From NCBI GenBank assembly GCA_963764955.1, contig CAVXVE010000025.1, forward strand, positions 1 through 64,000: a stretch of DNA of 64,000 nucleotides. The letters run 5' to 3'. The translations under genes and the position numbers were made by a program. This DNA comes from Roseiarcus sp963764955 (GTDB lineage Bacteria; Pseudomonadota; Alphaproteobacteria; Rhizobiales; Beijerinckiaceae). The stretch's first letter is position 1, and each line of letters opens with the position of its first letter. Positions 37,081 through 46,956 of the stretch are shown piece after piece. The notes under the pieces were generated by a model. That model was not told where the DNA came from. It worked only from the letters and a program-made list of their open reading frames with translations, and searched no databases.

Positions 37081-38071
37081 GCGGCGCAATGGGTAGCGCC
37101 GAGGCTGTCGCAACTCCGCGCCTGCGGCGCGGAGTGAGCCCGCCCGTCATCCTGCTCGTGGGCTCGATCGCGCTTTATGTGGGCGTCGCCCTCTTCACCG
37201 GCCAGTCGATGATGCTCCATCTCGACGGGATTCGTCGGGCTGCTTCAGCGCATGGTGGGGCTCGGGCTGGTCGCGGTCGGCCAGACCTTCGCCATTCTTG
37301 CCGGTTCGATCGACCTTTCGGTCGCCAATCTCATCAGCGTCGCGGCGGTGCTCTGCGTCGTTCATCATGCAGGGGCGCCCGGAGATGATGCTGCCCGCGG
37401 TCGCGGCCGTGCTTGCGATCTCGGCCGTGGTCGGGGTGATCAATGGCGCGCTGATCTCGCGATTGCACGTCAATCCGCTGATCGCGACGCTGGGCGTCGG
37501 GCTTTTCCTGCAAGGCATCCTCTCGGCGAGCTTCACCAATTTCGCGGGGTCCGTGCCGAAGGAATTCCAGGCGGTCGCTTATGGAACGATCGGCTTTGCG
37601 CCGTTCTCGGTGATCGGCCTTTTCGTTCTCGCGCTGCTCGGGTGGCTGCTATTGCGGGCGACGAAATTCGGCGCGCATCTCTATGCGGTCGGCGGCAACA
37701 CGGAAGGCGCCCGGCTCGCCGGCATTCGCACCGATTTCGTGATGATGGGCGCGCACGGGCTCTGCAGCGTCTGCGCCGGTCTGACCGGGCTTTATCTTGC
37801 GAGCCGCCTGCGCTCCGGCGCGCCATGGGTCGGGCGCGACGGCGTTTACGATCTCGAATCGATCGCTGTCGTCGTCATCGGGGGGACGGTGCTCGCTGGC
37901 GGCCGAGGCGGTGTCTGGGGCACGCTCGCGGGCGTATTGCTCTTCGCCGTGCTTGACGCCTCGTTCAACATGCTTGGCGTCTCGGCCTATCCGAAGCTCG
38001 TCCTGCGCGGCGCGATCGTGATCGCCGCCGTCGCTGTCTACACGGTCCGATCAAAAGAGCTCGCGGCATGA
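37077..38071 (+). pseudogene. CUT2 ABC permease 1 (RbsC-like), frameshifted
   Basis: The start at 37077 overlaps the ATPase stop (ATGA). After RHS sequence QSMMLHLDG there is a one-base insertion near 37228, then MVGLGLVAVGQTFAILAGS and IDLSVANLISVAAVLC. A second change near 37362 leads to SFIMQGRPEMMLPAVAAVLA, VINGALISRLHVNPLIATLG and IAVVVIGGTVLAGGRGGVWG. These are the RbsC-family marks. Corrected length is about 331 residues. The last 258 residues (37298-38071) are one clean frame. It overlaps permease 2 by four bases. Confidence 0.85.
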
Positions 38072-39048
38072 CGCTTGCGCTCAAGGCCCATGCTCAGCGG
38101 CCAGCGCTCGCGCGCCGGATCAATTTCGCGGTCGTCGTCTTTCTCGCCTTCTATCTTGTGATCGGCTTTTTGCAGCCTGCCTATCTCGAGCCGGCGGGAA
38201 TCATGAATTTCCTCCGGCGCGCCGCGCCGCTCGCCATCCTCGCGGCGGGCCAGGTTTTCGTCCTTGTCAGCGGCGGTTTCGATCTCTCGGTCGGGTCGCT
38301 CGTCACCCTGACGGTGATCGGCGGCTCGATGCTGACCGCCAACGATCCCTCCAACACATGGTGGGCCATCGGCGTCCTTTATTGCATTGGCCTTGCGGTC
38401 GGGCTGATCAACGGCGCGGTGGTCGCCTACTTGCGAACGCCGTCGATCATCGCCACCCTCGGCGCGCTGCTCGCGATCAATGGCGTCGCGATGACCTGGT
38501 GCGGCGGCTCGCCGCGCGGCTACCTGCCGGAGAACTTCCGGATGTTCGGCCGCTTCGTGTTCCACGACGTGCCGCTCGTGAAGATCTTCCCCTTGGCGAT
38601 TCTCGTGTTCGCCGTCGTCGTGTCGCTCGCCTGGTGGGGCCTGCACGGGACCGTGTTCGGGCGGCGCGTGTTCGCGGTCGGCGACAATCCGCGCGCGGCT
38701 GAGCTTGCGGGCGTGCGCGTGGACATGGTGCGGATCGGCGTCTTCGTCATTTCTGCGCTTGCGGCGGTGACGGCGGGAATCCTGCTTGGCGGATTCGGCG
38801 GCGTCTCGGTCGATGTCGGCGTCGGACTCGAACTGCAGGCCATCGCCGCATGTGTCGTCGGCGGGGTGCAGCTCATGGGCGGGCGGGGAACCGTCGTCGG
38901 CGCGATCGCCGGCGCGCTCATCATGACGGCGTTGTTCACGCTCCTGACGCTGCTCGGCTGGCCGCAGCCGCTGAAGGATACGGCGCAGGGGCTCATTCTG
39001 ATTATCGCGGTCGCTTTCGGCGCCTGGCGCCGAAGGCGGGCGGGATAG
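38068..39048 (+). CDS. CUT2 ABC permease 2 (RbsC-like)
   Basis: An intact 326-residue membrane protein with RAAPLAILAAGQVFVLVSGG, FDLSVGSLVTLTVI, RTPSIIATLGALLAINGVAM and IAACVVGGVQLMGGRGTVVG. Two different permeases after a tandem-domain ATPase suggest an asymmetric heterodimeric channel, as in LsrCD-type importers. It overlaps permease 1 (ATGA) and is followed after 98 bases by the binding protein. The CGG triplet segment WCGGSPRGYLPENFRMF forms a periplasmic loop. Confidence 0.9.
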   Translation: MTLALKAHAQRPALARRINFAVVVFLAFYLVIGFLQPAYLEPAGIMNFLRRAAPLAILAAGQVFVLVSGGFDLSVGSLVTLTVIGGSMLTANDPSNTWWAIGVLYCIGLAVGLINGAVVAYLRTPSIIATLGALLAINGVAMTWCGGSPRGYLPENFRMFGRFVFHDVPLVKIFPLAILVFAVVVSLAWWGLHGTVFGRRVFAVGDNPRAAELAGVRVDMVRIGVFVISALAAVTAGILLGGFGGVSVDVGVGLELQAIAACVVGGVQLMGGRGTVVGAIAGALIMTALFTLLTLLGWPQPLKDTAQGLILIIAVAFGAWRRRRAG

Positions 39049-39146
39049 GCGCAGCGCTCGACTTTCGCGCGCCGCATGGCCGCGCCGAACATTCGGGCGG
39101 GTTCGTTGGAACGGCTGGAAAATCCAGCCATGAGGGAGGAAGCGTA

Positions 39147-40289
39147 ATGAGACTGACAAAGTGGATAGCCCCGGCCGTCGCCGGCGCCGCGCTGATGGGG
39201 GTCGCCGCGCCCCATGCGTTCGCGCAGAACTTCGACGATCCCAAGGAATTCGCCGCCGCCCAGGAACTCTTGAAAATGACGCCGCAAGGCCCTGCGGGCA
39301 AGCCCTGGGAGCAGCATCTCGGCGGGCACGAGGTCGACACCACGAAGTACAAGAAGCCGGGGCCCTATCGGATCTGCTTCTCGAACGCCGGCGTCGACAA
39401 TCCATGGCGGGTCGTCGGCTGGCTCGACATGCAGGCGCAGGTCGATGTGCTGAAAGATGACATCAAGTCATTCAAGGCGGCGGACGCGCAGGGCAAGGAC
39501 GACAAGCAGATCTCCGACATCAACGCCTTCGTGCAGAGCGGCGAGTGCGACGCCCTCATCGTCTCGCCGAACACGACGGCCGCGCTCACGCCCGCAGTCG
39601 AGGCGGCGTGCAAGAAGCTGCCGGTGATCGTGTTCGATCGCGGCGTGCTCACCCAGTGCCCGGTGACGTTCGTCAATCCGATCGGCGGCTACGGCTGGGG
39701 CATCCAGACGGCGAACTTCATCGTGTCGAAACTGCCCAAGGGCGGCAAGGTGCTTGCGCTGCGCATCCTGCCGGGCGTCGACGTGCTCGAGACGCGCTGG
39801 TCGGCGGCGAACCGCATCTTCAAGGAGCATGGCGTCGATGTCGTCGGCGCGGAATTCACCAACGGCGACAACGCCAAGACGAAGCAGATCGTGGAGGACT
39901 ACATCAACAAGTACGGGAAGATCGACGCGATCTGGATGGATGCGGGCGCAACTGCGGTCGCGGCGCTCGAAGCCTTCGAGGATTCCGGTCAGCCCTATCC
40001 GATCATCACCGGCGAGGACCAGGAGGACTTCCTCAAGAAGTGGAAGGAGAAGGGCCTCACCGCGATGGCGCCGACCTACCCGACCTATCAGTGGCGCTCG
40101 CCGGTGATCGCGGCGGTCAGGATCCTCAAGGGCGAGCCGGTCATCGGTCCGACCTGGAAACTGCCGCAGCCGATGATCACGCAGGCCGATCTCGACCAGT
40201 ACGTCGACGACAAGATGCCGCCGCTGCACTATGCGATGTGCGGCTGCAAGGACCTGCCTGGCTATCCGCAGCGCTGGGGCGGGAAGTAA
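39147..40289 (+). CDS. CUT2 ABC substrate-binding protein
   Basis: The start at 39147 follows GGGAGGAAGCGTA. The 380-residue protein has signal peptide MRLTKWIAPAVAGAALMGVA, cleavage near AFA-QN. The sugar-binding fold shows in YRICFSNAGVDNPWRVVGWL, CDALIVSPNTTAALTPAVEA, KLPVIVFDRGVLTQCPVTFV and AIWMDAGATAVAALEAF. It is longer than RbsB because of an N-terminal extension (about residues 25-65), and it has several cysteines, some probably paired. It ends the operon of amidohydrolase, ATPase and two permeases. The ligand is likely a sugar-like or cyclic amide compound, given the linked amidohydrolase. Confidence 0.9.
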   Translation: MRLTKWIAPAVAGAALMGVAAPHAFAQNFDDPKEFAAAQELLKMTPQGPAGKPWEQHLGGHEVDTTKYKKPGPYRICFSNAGVDNPWRVVGWLDMQAQVDVLKDDIKSFKAADAQGKDDKQISDINAFVQSGECDALIVSPNTTAALTPAVEAACKKLPVIVFDRGVLTQCPVTFVNPIGGYGWGIQTANFIVSKLPKGGKVLALRILPGVDVLETRWSAANRIFKEHGVDVVGAEFTNGDNAKTKQIVEDYINKYGKIDAIWMDAGATAVAALEAFEDSGQPYPIITGEDQEDFLKKWKEKGLTAMAPTYPTYQWRSPVIAAVRILKGEPVIGPTWKLPQPMITQADLDQYVDDKMPPLHYAMCGCKDLPGYPQRWGGK

Positions 40290-40300
40290 CGCGACGCGGG

Positions 40301-40334
40301 GCCGTTCTCCCCCGTTCGTCGGGAGAAGGGGACC
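40301..40334. repeat. Palindromic intergenic element / possible terminator
   Basis: TTCTCCC (40305-40311) pairs with GGGAGAA (40321-40327), 10-base loop. A second GC-rich stem (CCCTCTCCCGC / GCGGGGGAGGGG, about 40421-40441) lies 100 bases on. This CCTTCTCCCG-type palindrome is a common dispersed intergenic repeat in Rhizobiales. It sits between convergent genes and may end transcription. Confidence 0.5.
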
Positions 40335-40401
40335 GCCGATTGCGGCTCGCGAGCAATTGCTGGCTGAAGCGTCCTGTTTTTGGGTCGAATCCCAACGCGT
40401 T

Positions 40402-41304
40402 TCACGCGGTCCCCCTCTCCCGCAAAGGCGGGGGAGGGGAGCGCCGCCTCGGCCGCTTCGGCTCGAAGGCTCTGCGGAGGTTCTTAAGTCCGTCCCGGGC
40501 CAGCGCGTCCTGGCTCGTCGCAAGCGGCCGCCAGATCGACACCGCCCGCGCGATCTCCTTGATCTCCGGGGTGAAGGCTTCGATCACCACCGGACCCTCG
40601 TAACCCGCGTCGCGCAAGGCGTCCGCGATCGCGCTCCATGGCAGGTGATCCTCGCCGGGCGTGCCGCGGTCGTTGGAGCAGGCGTGGAATTCGACGATAT
40701 GGCCGGCGGCGCGCCGGATGGCGGATGGAACGTCCTTCTCTTCGATATTCATGTGGAACGTGTCGAGGAGCAGGCCGGCGTTTTTGGCGTCGATGTCAGC
40801 AAGGAGCGCGAGACCCTGGTCGACCGTATTGACGAGATCCGTTTCGAACCGGTTCAAGGGCTCGATCGCAAGCTTGACCGAGCGCTCGGCTGCATAAGCC
40901 GCACCCGCCTTGAGGCTTGCGACGGCGCGCGCCCATTGGGCCGCGCGCTCACTCGCGTTCAGCATTCGCGTGGCGCCGACTGCGGCGTACATCGGCCCGG
41001 AGACGAAGGGGCTGCCGAGAGCCGCAGCGAAGTCAACGCAGCGCTGGAGATAGGCGAGCCCGTCCCGCCGCACCGCCGCGTCTTCCGAGGATAGGTCGCG
41101 GTTCGGTCCGAAGGCGCCGCAGATTGTGAGCGCCATGCCCGCCTTGTCCGCGTGAGCCCGAATTGAATCGGCGTCGATCGTGTCCGGGTCCTCGACGCAG
41201 ATCTCGAGGATGTCGAAACCGAAAGCCTTCGCCTTGTCGAGGAGGTCCAGCGTCTTGTTGGAGAAAGGTGAAGCCCAGATGAAAGTGCTCGCGCCGTACC
41301 GCAT
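40402..41304 (-). CDS. Sugar phosphate isomerase/epimerase (psicose/tagatose 3-epimerase-like)
   Basis: Starting at 41304 gives a 300-residue TIM-barrel protein opening MRYGASTFIWASPFSNKTLD. Probable metal ligands are E in LAIEPLNRFETD, D and H in GLLLDTFHMNIEEKD, H in VEFHACSNDRG and E in VVIEAFTPE. That pattern is typical of ketose 3-epimerases of the AP_endonuc_2 fold. The last ten residues are basic and overlap the intergenic repeat. It is convergent to the CUT2 operon ending at 40289 and may epimerise the imported sugar. The upstream start at 41364 has no good ribosome-binding site. Confidence 0.85.
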   Translation of the reverse strand: MRYGASTFIWASPFSNKTLDLLDKAKAFGFDILEICVEDPDTIDADSIRAHADKAGMALTICGAFGPNRDLSSEDAAVRRDGLAYLQRCVDFAAALGSPFVSGPMYAAVGATRMLNASERAAQWARAVASLKAGAAYAAERSVKLAIEPLNRFETDLVNTVDQGLALLADIDAKNAGLLLDTFHMNIEEKDVPSAIRRAAGHIVEFHACSNDRGTPGEDHLPWSAIADALRDAGYEGPVVIEAFTPEIKEIARAVSIWRPLATSQDALARDGLKNLRRAFEPKRPRRRSPPPPLRERGTA

Positions 41305-41537
41305 CGCCGTCCCTCGCGCCGTTTCTTCCCGTCCTGCTCGTCTTGGAGCCTGTCGACGGGGCAATCAAGCGCTCAGGCTTAAACCGCGATTCCTTCGAAG
41401 CGCAGCAAGCGACGGAGCGGGTTGGCGAAGCGGGAGACGAAAAGTGAATTGGGGCTCTTGCATTAAAGGGATCGCGAGATGGCGAGAGAAGTCGTTTCGA
41501 TCCCAATGGCCGATGGAAAAAACCTTGTCTTGTTTGC

Positions 41538-41790
41538 TTAATCTTCCTGCCCGGCGCTAATGTCATTGGTGACGCCGACGACGCCTGGAATCGCCAGGGC
41601 GTCCGCCTCGGAGCACGATTTCTCGTAGAACTCGACGAACCTGACCTTTAAGGGTCACCCGGCCGTTTTTTACGGTCACCGCGATGCAGTGGCGGGGAAC
41701 CGCAAGATCCCAGTGGAGCGCGGCAATGACCGCCAGCCGTATCTCCTCGTCTTGCCGCCGTTCCCATTTCCGGTTCGACCCGTCCGCCGT
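41538..41790 (-). pseudogene. BON-domain protein fragment, frameshifted
   Basis: The minus strand reads EIRLAVIAALHWDLAVPRHC, then IAVTVKNGRVTLKGQV. After a frame change near 41643 it continues EADALAIPGVVGVTNDISAG and stops at 41538. Together this is one BON domain (a periplasmic phospholipid-associated fold found in OsmY). The start is unclear; nothing upstream of about 41790 looks homologous. It is either a short one-domain protein with an indel or a relic of a longer OsmY-like protein. Confidence 0.6.
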
Positions 41791-42091
41791 TTCGTTGCTG
41801 AACTCCGAAAGGGTGTGAGCGATATGCTCAACGGGAATGCCGGACAGCGCGTGCTTGAAATTTTGCCCCACCGAAGTTTTCCTTTCCGCGTTTATGCCGG
41901 GCCTCGCCCAAAACGAGCGGGGAGCGTCGAGGTTCCCTTCATCCGCCCCGATTTTTGAAAACACAGGCGCATAGGGGGTCAAGCAGTGGAACGAATCTTC
42001 GGGCCTCGGAATTGTCGAATTGGACATCCAGCCATGGTGGGGCTGGAGTAACTTTGTGGGCGGCGAACCAACGCCGCCGGGCGGGGCTGAG

Positions 42092-44221
42092 ATGAAAATT
42101 AGCGAAGGCAAACCGTATCCGCTCGGCGCCATGGCGGACGCCGATGGCGCGAATTTCGCCGTCTTTTCCGCCAACGCGACGAAGGTCGAGGTTTGCCTGT
42201 TCGACGCGAGCGGCGCGCGCGAGACCGACCGTTTCGAGCTTCCGGAGCTCACCGACGAAGTCTTCCACGGCCACCTGAGCGAAGTGGGCCCCGGAACCTT
42301 CTATGGGTTTCGGGTGCATGGTCCTTTCGAGCCGGAGGCCGGCCACCGCTTCAACCCCAACAAGCTGCTGCTCGACCCTTACGCCCGGGCCCACGCGGGA
42401 AAGCTGACATGGGATCCGGCTGTTTTCGGATACACGATCGGAGCGGAGGGGGATGACCTCACCTTCGATGAGCGCGACAGCGCCCCCTTCGTGCCCAAGT
42501 CGGTGATCGTCGATCCGAATTTCGATTGGCGCGGCGAATATCGGCGCCGAAACATCTCCTGGGCGAACACCATCATCTACGAGACGCATGTCAAAGGGTT
42601 CACGCAGTTGCACCCGGAGGTCGACGAGAAGCTGCGAGGTTTTTATGCCGGGCTCGGCTCGAAACCCGTTGTCGACTACTTAAAATCGCTCGGCGTCACG
42701 ACGGTCGAACTGATGCCGATCCACACCTTTGTCGATGACAGCCACCTGCTCGAAAAGGGCTTGAAAAACTATTGGGGCTACAGTTCGATCGGCTTTTTCG
42801 CGCCCGACCCGCGCTACGCCTCAGACGTTCCCAATTCGTTGCGCGAGTTCAAGGAGATGATCGCCCGTCTCCACGACGGCGGCCTCGAAGTGATCCTGGA
42901 CGTGGTCTACAACCATACGGCCGAGGGCAACGAGCGCGGTCCGACGCTTTCCTTCAAGGGCATCGACAACAAGTCCTACTACCGCCTCCTGCCGGACGAG
43001 CCTCGCTTCTACATCAACGACACAGGCACAGGAAACACGCTAAACCTCAGTCATCCTCGCGTCATCCAGATGGTGGTGGACAGCTTGCGCTACTGGGTGA
43101 GCGAAACCCGGGTCGACGGATTCCGCTTCGATCTCGGCACGATCCTGGCGCGCGAGCCCGACGGCTTCAGCACCGAGAGCGGTTTTCTCAAGGTGGTCGG
43201 GCAAGACCCGCTGCTTGCCGAGGTCAAGCTGATCGCCGAACCGTGGGATTGCGGTCCCGGCGGCTACCAGGTCGGCGGATTTCCTCCGGGCTGGGCCGAG
43301 TGGAACGACCGGTTTCGCGATGACGTCCGCGACTTCTGGCGCGGCGAGGCCAGCGCGAAGACGCTCGCGCCGCGGCTCTGCGCTTCGCCCGACAAGTTCA
43401 ACTTTCGCGGCCGAAAGCCCTGGGCGAGCGTCAACTTCGTCGCCGCCCATGATGGCTTCACGCTTCGCGACCTCGTCTCCTACAACGACAAACACAACGA
43501 AGCGAATGGCGAGGACAACCGCGACGGCAATTCCGACAATCGTTCATGGAACTGTGGAGCCGAAGGACCAACCGACGACAAAGACATACAAACCCTTCGG
43601 CGGCGCCAGCTGCGCAATCTCCTCGCGACGCTGATCTTGTCTCAGGGTACGCCGATGATCTGCGCCGGCGACGAATTCGGCCGGACGCAGAGGGGCAACA
43701 ACAACGCCTATTGCCAGGACAACGAGACGAGCTGGCTGAATTGGAACATGAACGAGGAGAGCCTGTCGCTGGTGAGTTTCTTCCGCCAGCTGACCGCCGC
43801 CTTTCATCTTTATCCGGTGCTCCGGCGCTCGCGCTTCCTGAGCGGCGAGATGGATCCGGTCACCGAGGTCAAGGACGTCTCGTGGATCGACGCGAATGGT
43901 TCGGAGATGACGCCGGAGACTTGGGACAGCGACACGACGCGCTGCTTCGGCATGCTGCTGGACGGCCGCGGGCAGGCGACCGGAATCAAGCGGCGCGGCG
44001 CTGACACTTCACTGTTGATGGTGTTCAACGCCTATCACGACGTCGTCAAGTTCACCCTGCCGCCGAGCTATGAAGCGAAAGGCTGGAATCGTCTCCTGGA
44101 CACGACGAACCCGCAACTGGCCGCAAGCCAATTCGACATCGGCGCCGTCTACGAGGTGACCCCGCGCTCCATGCTTCTGTTCGAGCGTGTGCCGGAGAAG
44201 GTGGATCGCCCGGGTTCCTGA
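42092..44221 (+). CDS. glgX: Glycogen debranching enzyme (isoamylase-type)
   Basis: The start at 42092 (MKISEGKPYPLGAMADADGA) is preferred to the ATG at 42020 because GlgX/TreX proteins begin about there. The 709-residue protein has an N-terminal CBM48, then a GH13 barrel. It shows ETHVKGFTQLHPEV, DVVYNHTAEGNERGPTLS, the nucleophile aspartate in VDGFRFDLGTILAR (about residue 347), the acid in LIAEPWDCGPGGYQVG, and VAAHDGFTLRDLVSYN. It cleaves alpha-1,6 branches of glycogen or limit dextrin in the cytoplasm, giving linear chains for treY. It faces treY convergently with 22 bases between. Confidence 0.95.
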   Translation: MKISEGKPYPLGAMADADGANFAVFSANATKVEVCLFDASGARETDRFELPELTDEVFHGHLSEVGPGTFYGFRVHGPFEPEAGHRFNPNKLLLDPYARAHAGKLTWDPAVFGYTIGAEGDDLTFDERDSAPFVPKSVIVDPNFDWRGEYRRRNISWANTIIYETHVKGFTQLHPEVDEKLRGFYAGLGSKPVVDYLKSLGVTTVELMPIHTFVDDSHLLEKGLKNYWGYSSIGFFAPDPRYASDVPNSLREFKEMIARLHDGGLEVILDVVYNHTAEGNERGPTLSFKGIDNKSYYRLLPDEPRFYINDTGTGNTLNLSHPRVIQMVVDSLRYWVSETRVDGFRFDLGTILAREPDGFSTESGFLKVVGQDPLLAEVKLIAEPWDCGPGGYQVGGFPPGWAEWNDRFRDDVRDFWRGEASAKTLAPRLCASPDKFNFRGRKPWASVNFVAAHDGFTLRDLVSYNDKHNEANGEDNRDGNSDNRSWNCGAEGPTDDKDIQTLRRRQLRNLLATLILSQGTPMICAGDEFGRTQRGNNNAYCQDNETSWLNWNMNEESLSLVSFFRQLTAAFHLYPVLRRSRFLSGEMDPVTEVKDVSWIDANGSEMTPETWDSDTTRCFGMLLDGRGQATGIKRRGADTSLLMVFNAYHDVVKFTLPPSYEAKGWNRLLDTTNPQLAASQFDIGAVYEVTPRSMLLFERVPEKVDRPGS

Positions 44222-44243
44222 CGCTTGCTTTGGGCGCAAACGC

Positions 44244-46956
44244 TTACCCGTCCAGCAGCACCGCGAAGGGCAGCGGATGGAGCCACTCTCGCAGGAGGGC
44301 GCCGGACGCCACATAAGAGCTGCGAATGAGGTCGAACCAGCGACCCGCGGGTAAGCGCGCGACAGCTTCCCATTCGGGTCCGCCGCGCGATGGGCGGGAT
44401 ACCGCGCGATGATGACGGCGAGGCGCCGCTCGCCGCGCCCCGCGAAGGTAGCCGAAGGCCCAATCCCGTTGATCGCCTTCGATCTCGATCGGCTGATAGT
44501 CGCCGGCGCTGAAAATCTCCGGCTGCTCGCGGCGGAGCGCGAGCAAGAGCGCAATCGTCGCGAGCTTCACTCCGCCGTCGCGCCACTCGCTCATGAGCGT
44601 TTTGAACAGCGCGGCGCGCTCGTCCGGGATTTCCAGACGGCGGGAAAGCTCCGCCATCTGGGCCTCGCGGCGGGCGTAATCGACCGGCCGGCGATTGTCC
44701 GGATCGACGAGGCTGAGGTCCCACAATTCGCAGCCCTGATAAATGTCAGGCACGCCCGGCGCCGTCAGTTTACCGACCATCTGGGCGAGGCTGTTCTCGA
44801 TTCCGAGCCGCGCCACGCGCTGCGCGAACGGAAGGAATGTGGAAAGGAATCCATCGGAGCCCAGCGCCCCGCGCATGAAAGCCAGTGTCGCTTCTTCGTA
44901 CTCGGCGTTGGGCGCGCTCCAGGACGAATGGCGCTTCGCCTCGCGCAGCGATTTCTCGATGGCGGGACCGACGCGGGCGCCATAGGCCTCCAATTGCTTC
45001 GCGTCGGGATGCTCGAGCAGTTCCACCGGCCAGGAGCCAATCAGCAGCTGATAGAGCATGTATTCGTCGTTGCGGTCCGGCGCCGCGACGCCTTCCACGT
45101 CGCCGCGCCTGGCGCGCAGGATGCGGCTCCAGGCCTCGACGTTGCGGCGCCATTCGTCAGGCATTTCGGAGAGAACGGCGAGCCTCGCGCGATTGTCCTC
45201 GCCACGCTTCGTGTCGTGCGTGGCCGTCGCCAGCATAGCGTGCGGCCAGTTTTGAGCGCGCGCGGCGTTCGCCTTGTGAAACGCGGGGAGGGCGACGCCG
45301 AAGCGCTCAGGCGCGCCGCCAACCTCGTTGAGCGCGACGAACCGGTTGAAACGATAGAAGGCGGTGTCCTCGACCCCCTTGGCCATCACCGGTCCGGAAA
45401 ACTGCTGCAACGCCATGGCGAACCGCAGCGCCGCGGTGCGGCTGAGCTCCTGGGTCGGCGGCTTGTCCGTCTCCCCCAGCAAGACGCTATGCAGGAAATC
45501 GAAGGCCGACGGGTGGACGTCCGGATCGCTCCGCCGGGCGCGCGCCACCGCCCAGGCGATGTCGCGCCGGTCCGCTTCGGTTGGAGAGCCGTTCAAATCG
45601 ACATAGGTGCGATAGACTGGAAAGCTCGCGACGATCTGTTTGATCGCGCGTTGCAGCAGCGCGCGCGTCAGGTCGGCCGTCATCGGACTTTGAGCAGCCA
45701 GGCGCGCGGCCCGGCGGCCAAGGGCGCTGAGCTCGCTCGCCATTTCATTGTCCATGATGCGCAGTTTGCCGTCGCGCGCGACCGTTTCGAAATCCAGGTC
45801 CGTGCTCGCGAAGGCGCGATACGTCTCGCTGAAGGCCTGCTTCGGATGCGGAGTCGACCAGCACTTCGAGCGCCAGGCTCGCGTAGTCGTAGCCGGTCGT
45901 GCCCTCGACCGGCCAGTCGGCGCGCAAAGGCTCATGCGACGCCAGTATCTTCTCGACGACGAGATAAAAGGGCCGGGGCGCGCCGGCGCGGAGCGAGGCG
46001 AGATAGGCTTTGGGATCGAACAGCCCGTCGATATGGTCGATTCGCAGGCCATCGACTTCGCCGCTTTCGAGCATGCGGAAGACGCGCGCATGCGCGTGCG
46101 CGAAGACCGGGCCGACTTCGACCCGAAGACCGGCAAGATCGTTGATGTTGAAGAAGCGGCGGTAGTTGATCTCGTCCTCGGCGACACGATGAAACGCGAC
46201 GCGCCAGAACTGCTCGCCAATGAGCCGATCCAGTTCACGCCAGTCGTTGTTGAACCCCTCGACCCGGCTTTCCAGCGCCGCCCGCGCCCCGGCATCCGCT
46301 TGCGCGATCTGCGTGAACTCGGCCTTCAGGTCTCGCGCCCTTTCCGCCACCTGCGGGCGCCATTGCGGCAGGTCGAGAAACAGGTCCGCCAGCCGGTCAA
46401 GCGCCGGGTTTTGATGGCCAAGGATCGTGGGATAGGTCAGCGGGCAGACCGGCAGTTTATGCTCGTCATAGGCCCAAACGGCGAAGCTCCCGTCGCTTTC
46501 GAGCTTGAGCTTGAGCTTCCCGCCCCTGAGCTCCTCGCCATATTGCGCGCCAAGCACGGGCGCGAGCAGCTTGCCCTGTTGAGCCGGCCAGTCGATATCG
46601 AACCAGCCCGCATATCGGGACTGAGGCCCCCATTCCAGAACGTCGAGCCACAGCGGATTGTCGGCGCCCCATACGCCCACATGATTGGGGACGATGTCGA
46701 GAATCCGCCCGAGCCCCTCGCGGCGAAAGGCTTCGATCATCGACGCATAGTCGGCTTCGGTCCCGAGTTCGGGATTGAGCTTATTGTGATCGGTGATGTC
46801 ATAGCCATGCACGCTGCCGGGGCGCGCCTTGAAGATGGGCGGCAAATAGACATGACTGACGCCAAGCCGCGCAAGGTAAGGCGCAATCGCCGCAGCCTCG
46901 CTGAACCCGAAGCCGGCGCGCAATTGCAGCCGGTAGGTGGCGCGGGGAATGTTCAT
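44244..46956 (-). pseudogene. treY: Maltooligosyltrehalose synthase, frameshifted
   Basis: Starting at 46956 (MNIPRATYRLQLRAGFGF), the ATG overlaps the treZ stop by four bases. The first part includes LGVSHVYLPPIFKARPGSVH, IVPNHVGVWGADNPLWLDV and the catalytic DGLRIDHIDGLFDP. A one-base frame change near 45848 follows. The second part has FSETYRAFASTDLDFE, RFNRFVALNEVGGAPE, ATATHDTKRGEDNRARL and PGVPDIYQGCELWDLSLVDP. TreY isomerises the reducing-end alpha-1,4 bond of maltooligosaccharides to alpha-1,1. The corrected length (about 904 residues) is normal. A single indel in an otherwise well-kept gene suggests sequence error. Confidence 0.9.

Noticed and set aside
40377..40400. GGGTCGAATCCCAACGC as a possible tRNA T arm
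   Set aside because: No anticodon or acceptor arm around it; it is part of an intergenic repeat region.
41563..42252. Long minus-strand frame of 229 residues covering the start of glgX
   Set aside because: Only the BON-like part (41640-41790) looks like protein; the rest is antisense to glgX.
44409..46145. 578-residue plus-strand open frame over treY
   Set aside because: Antisense shadow of treY, whose GH13 motifs are clear on the minus strand.
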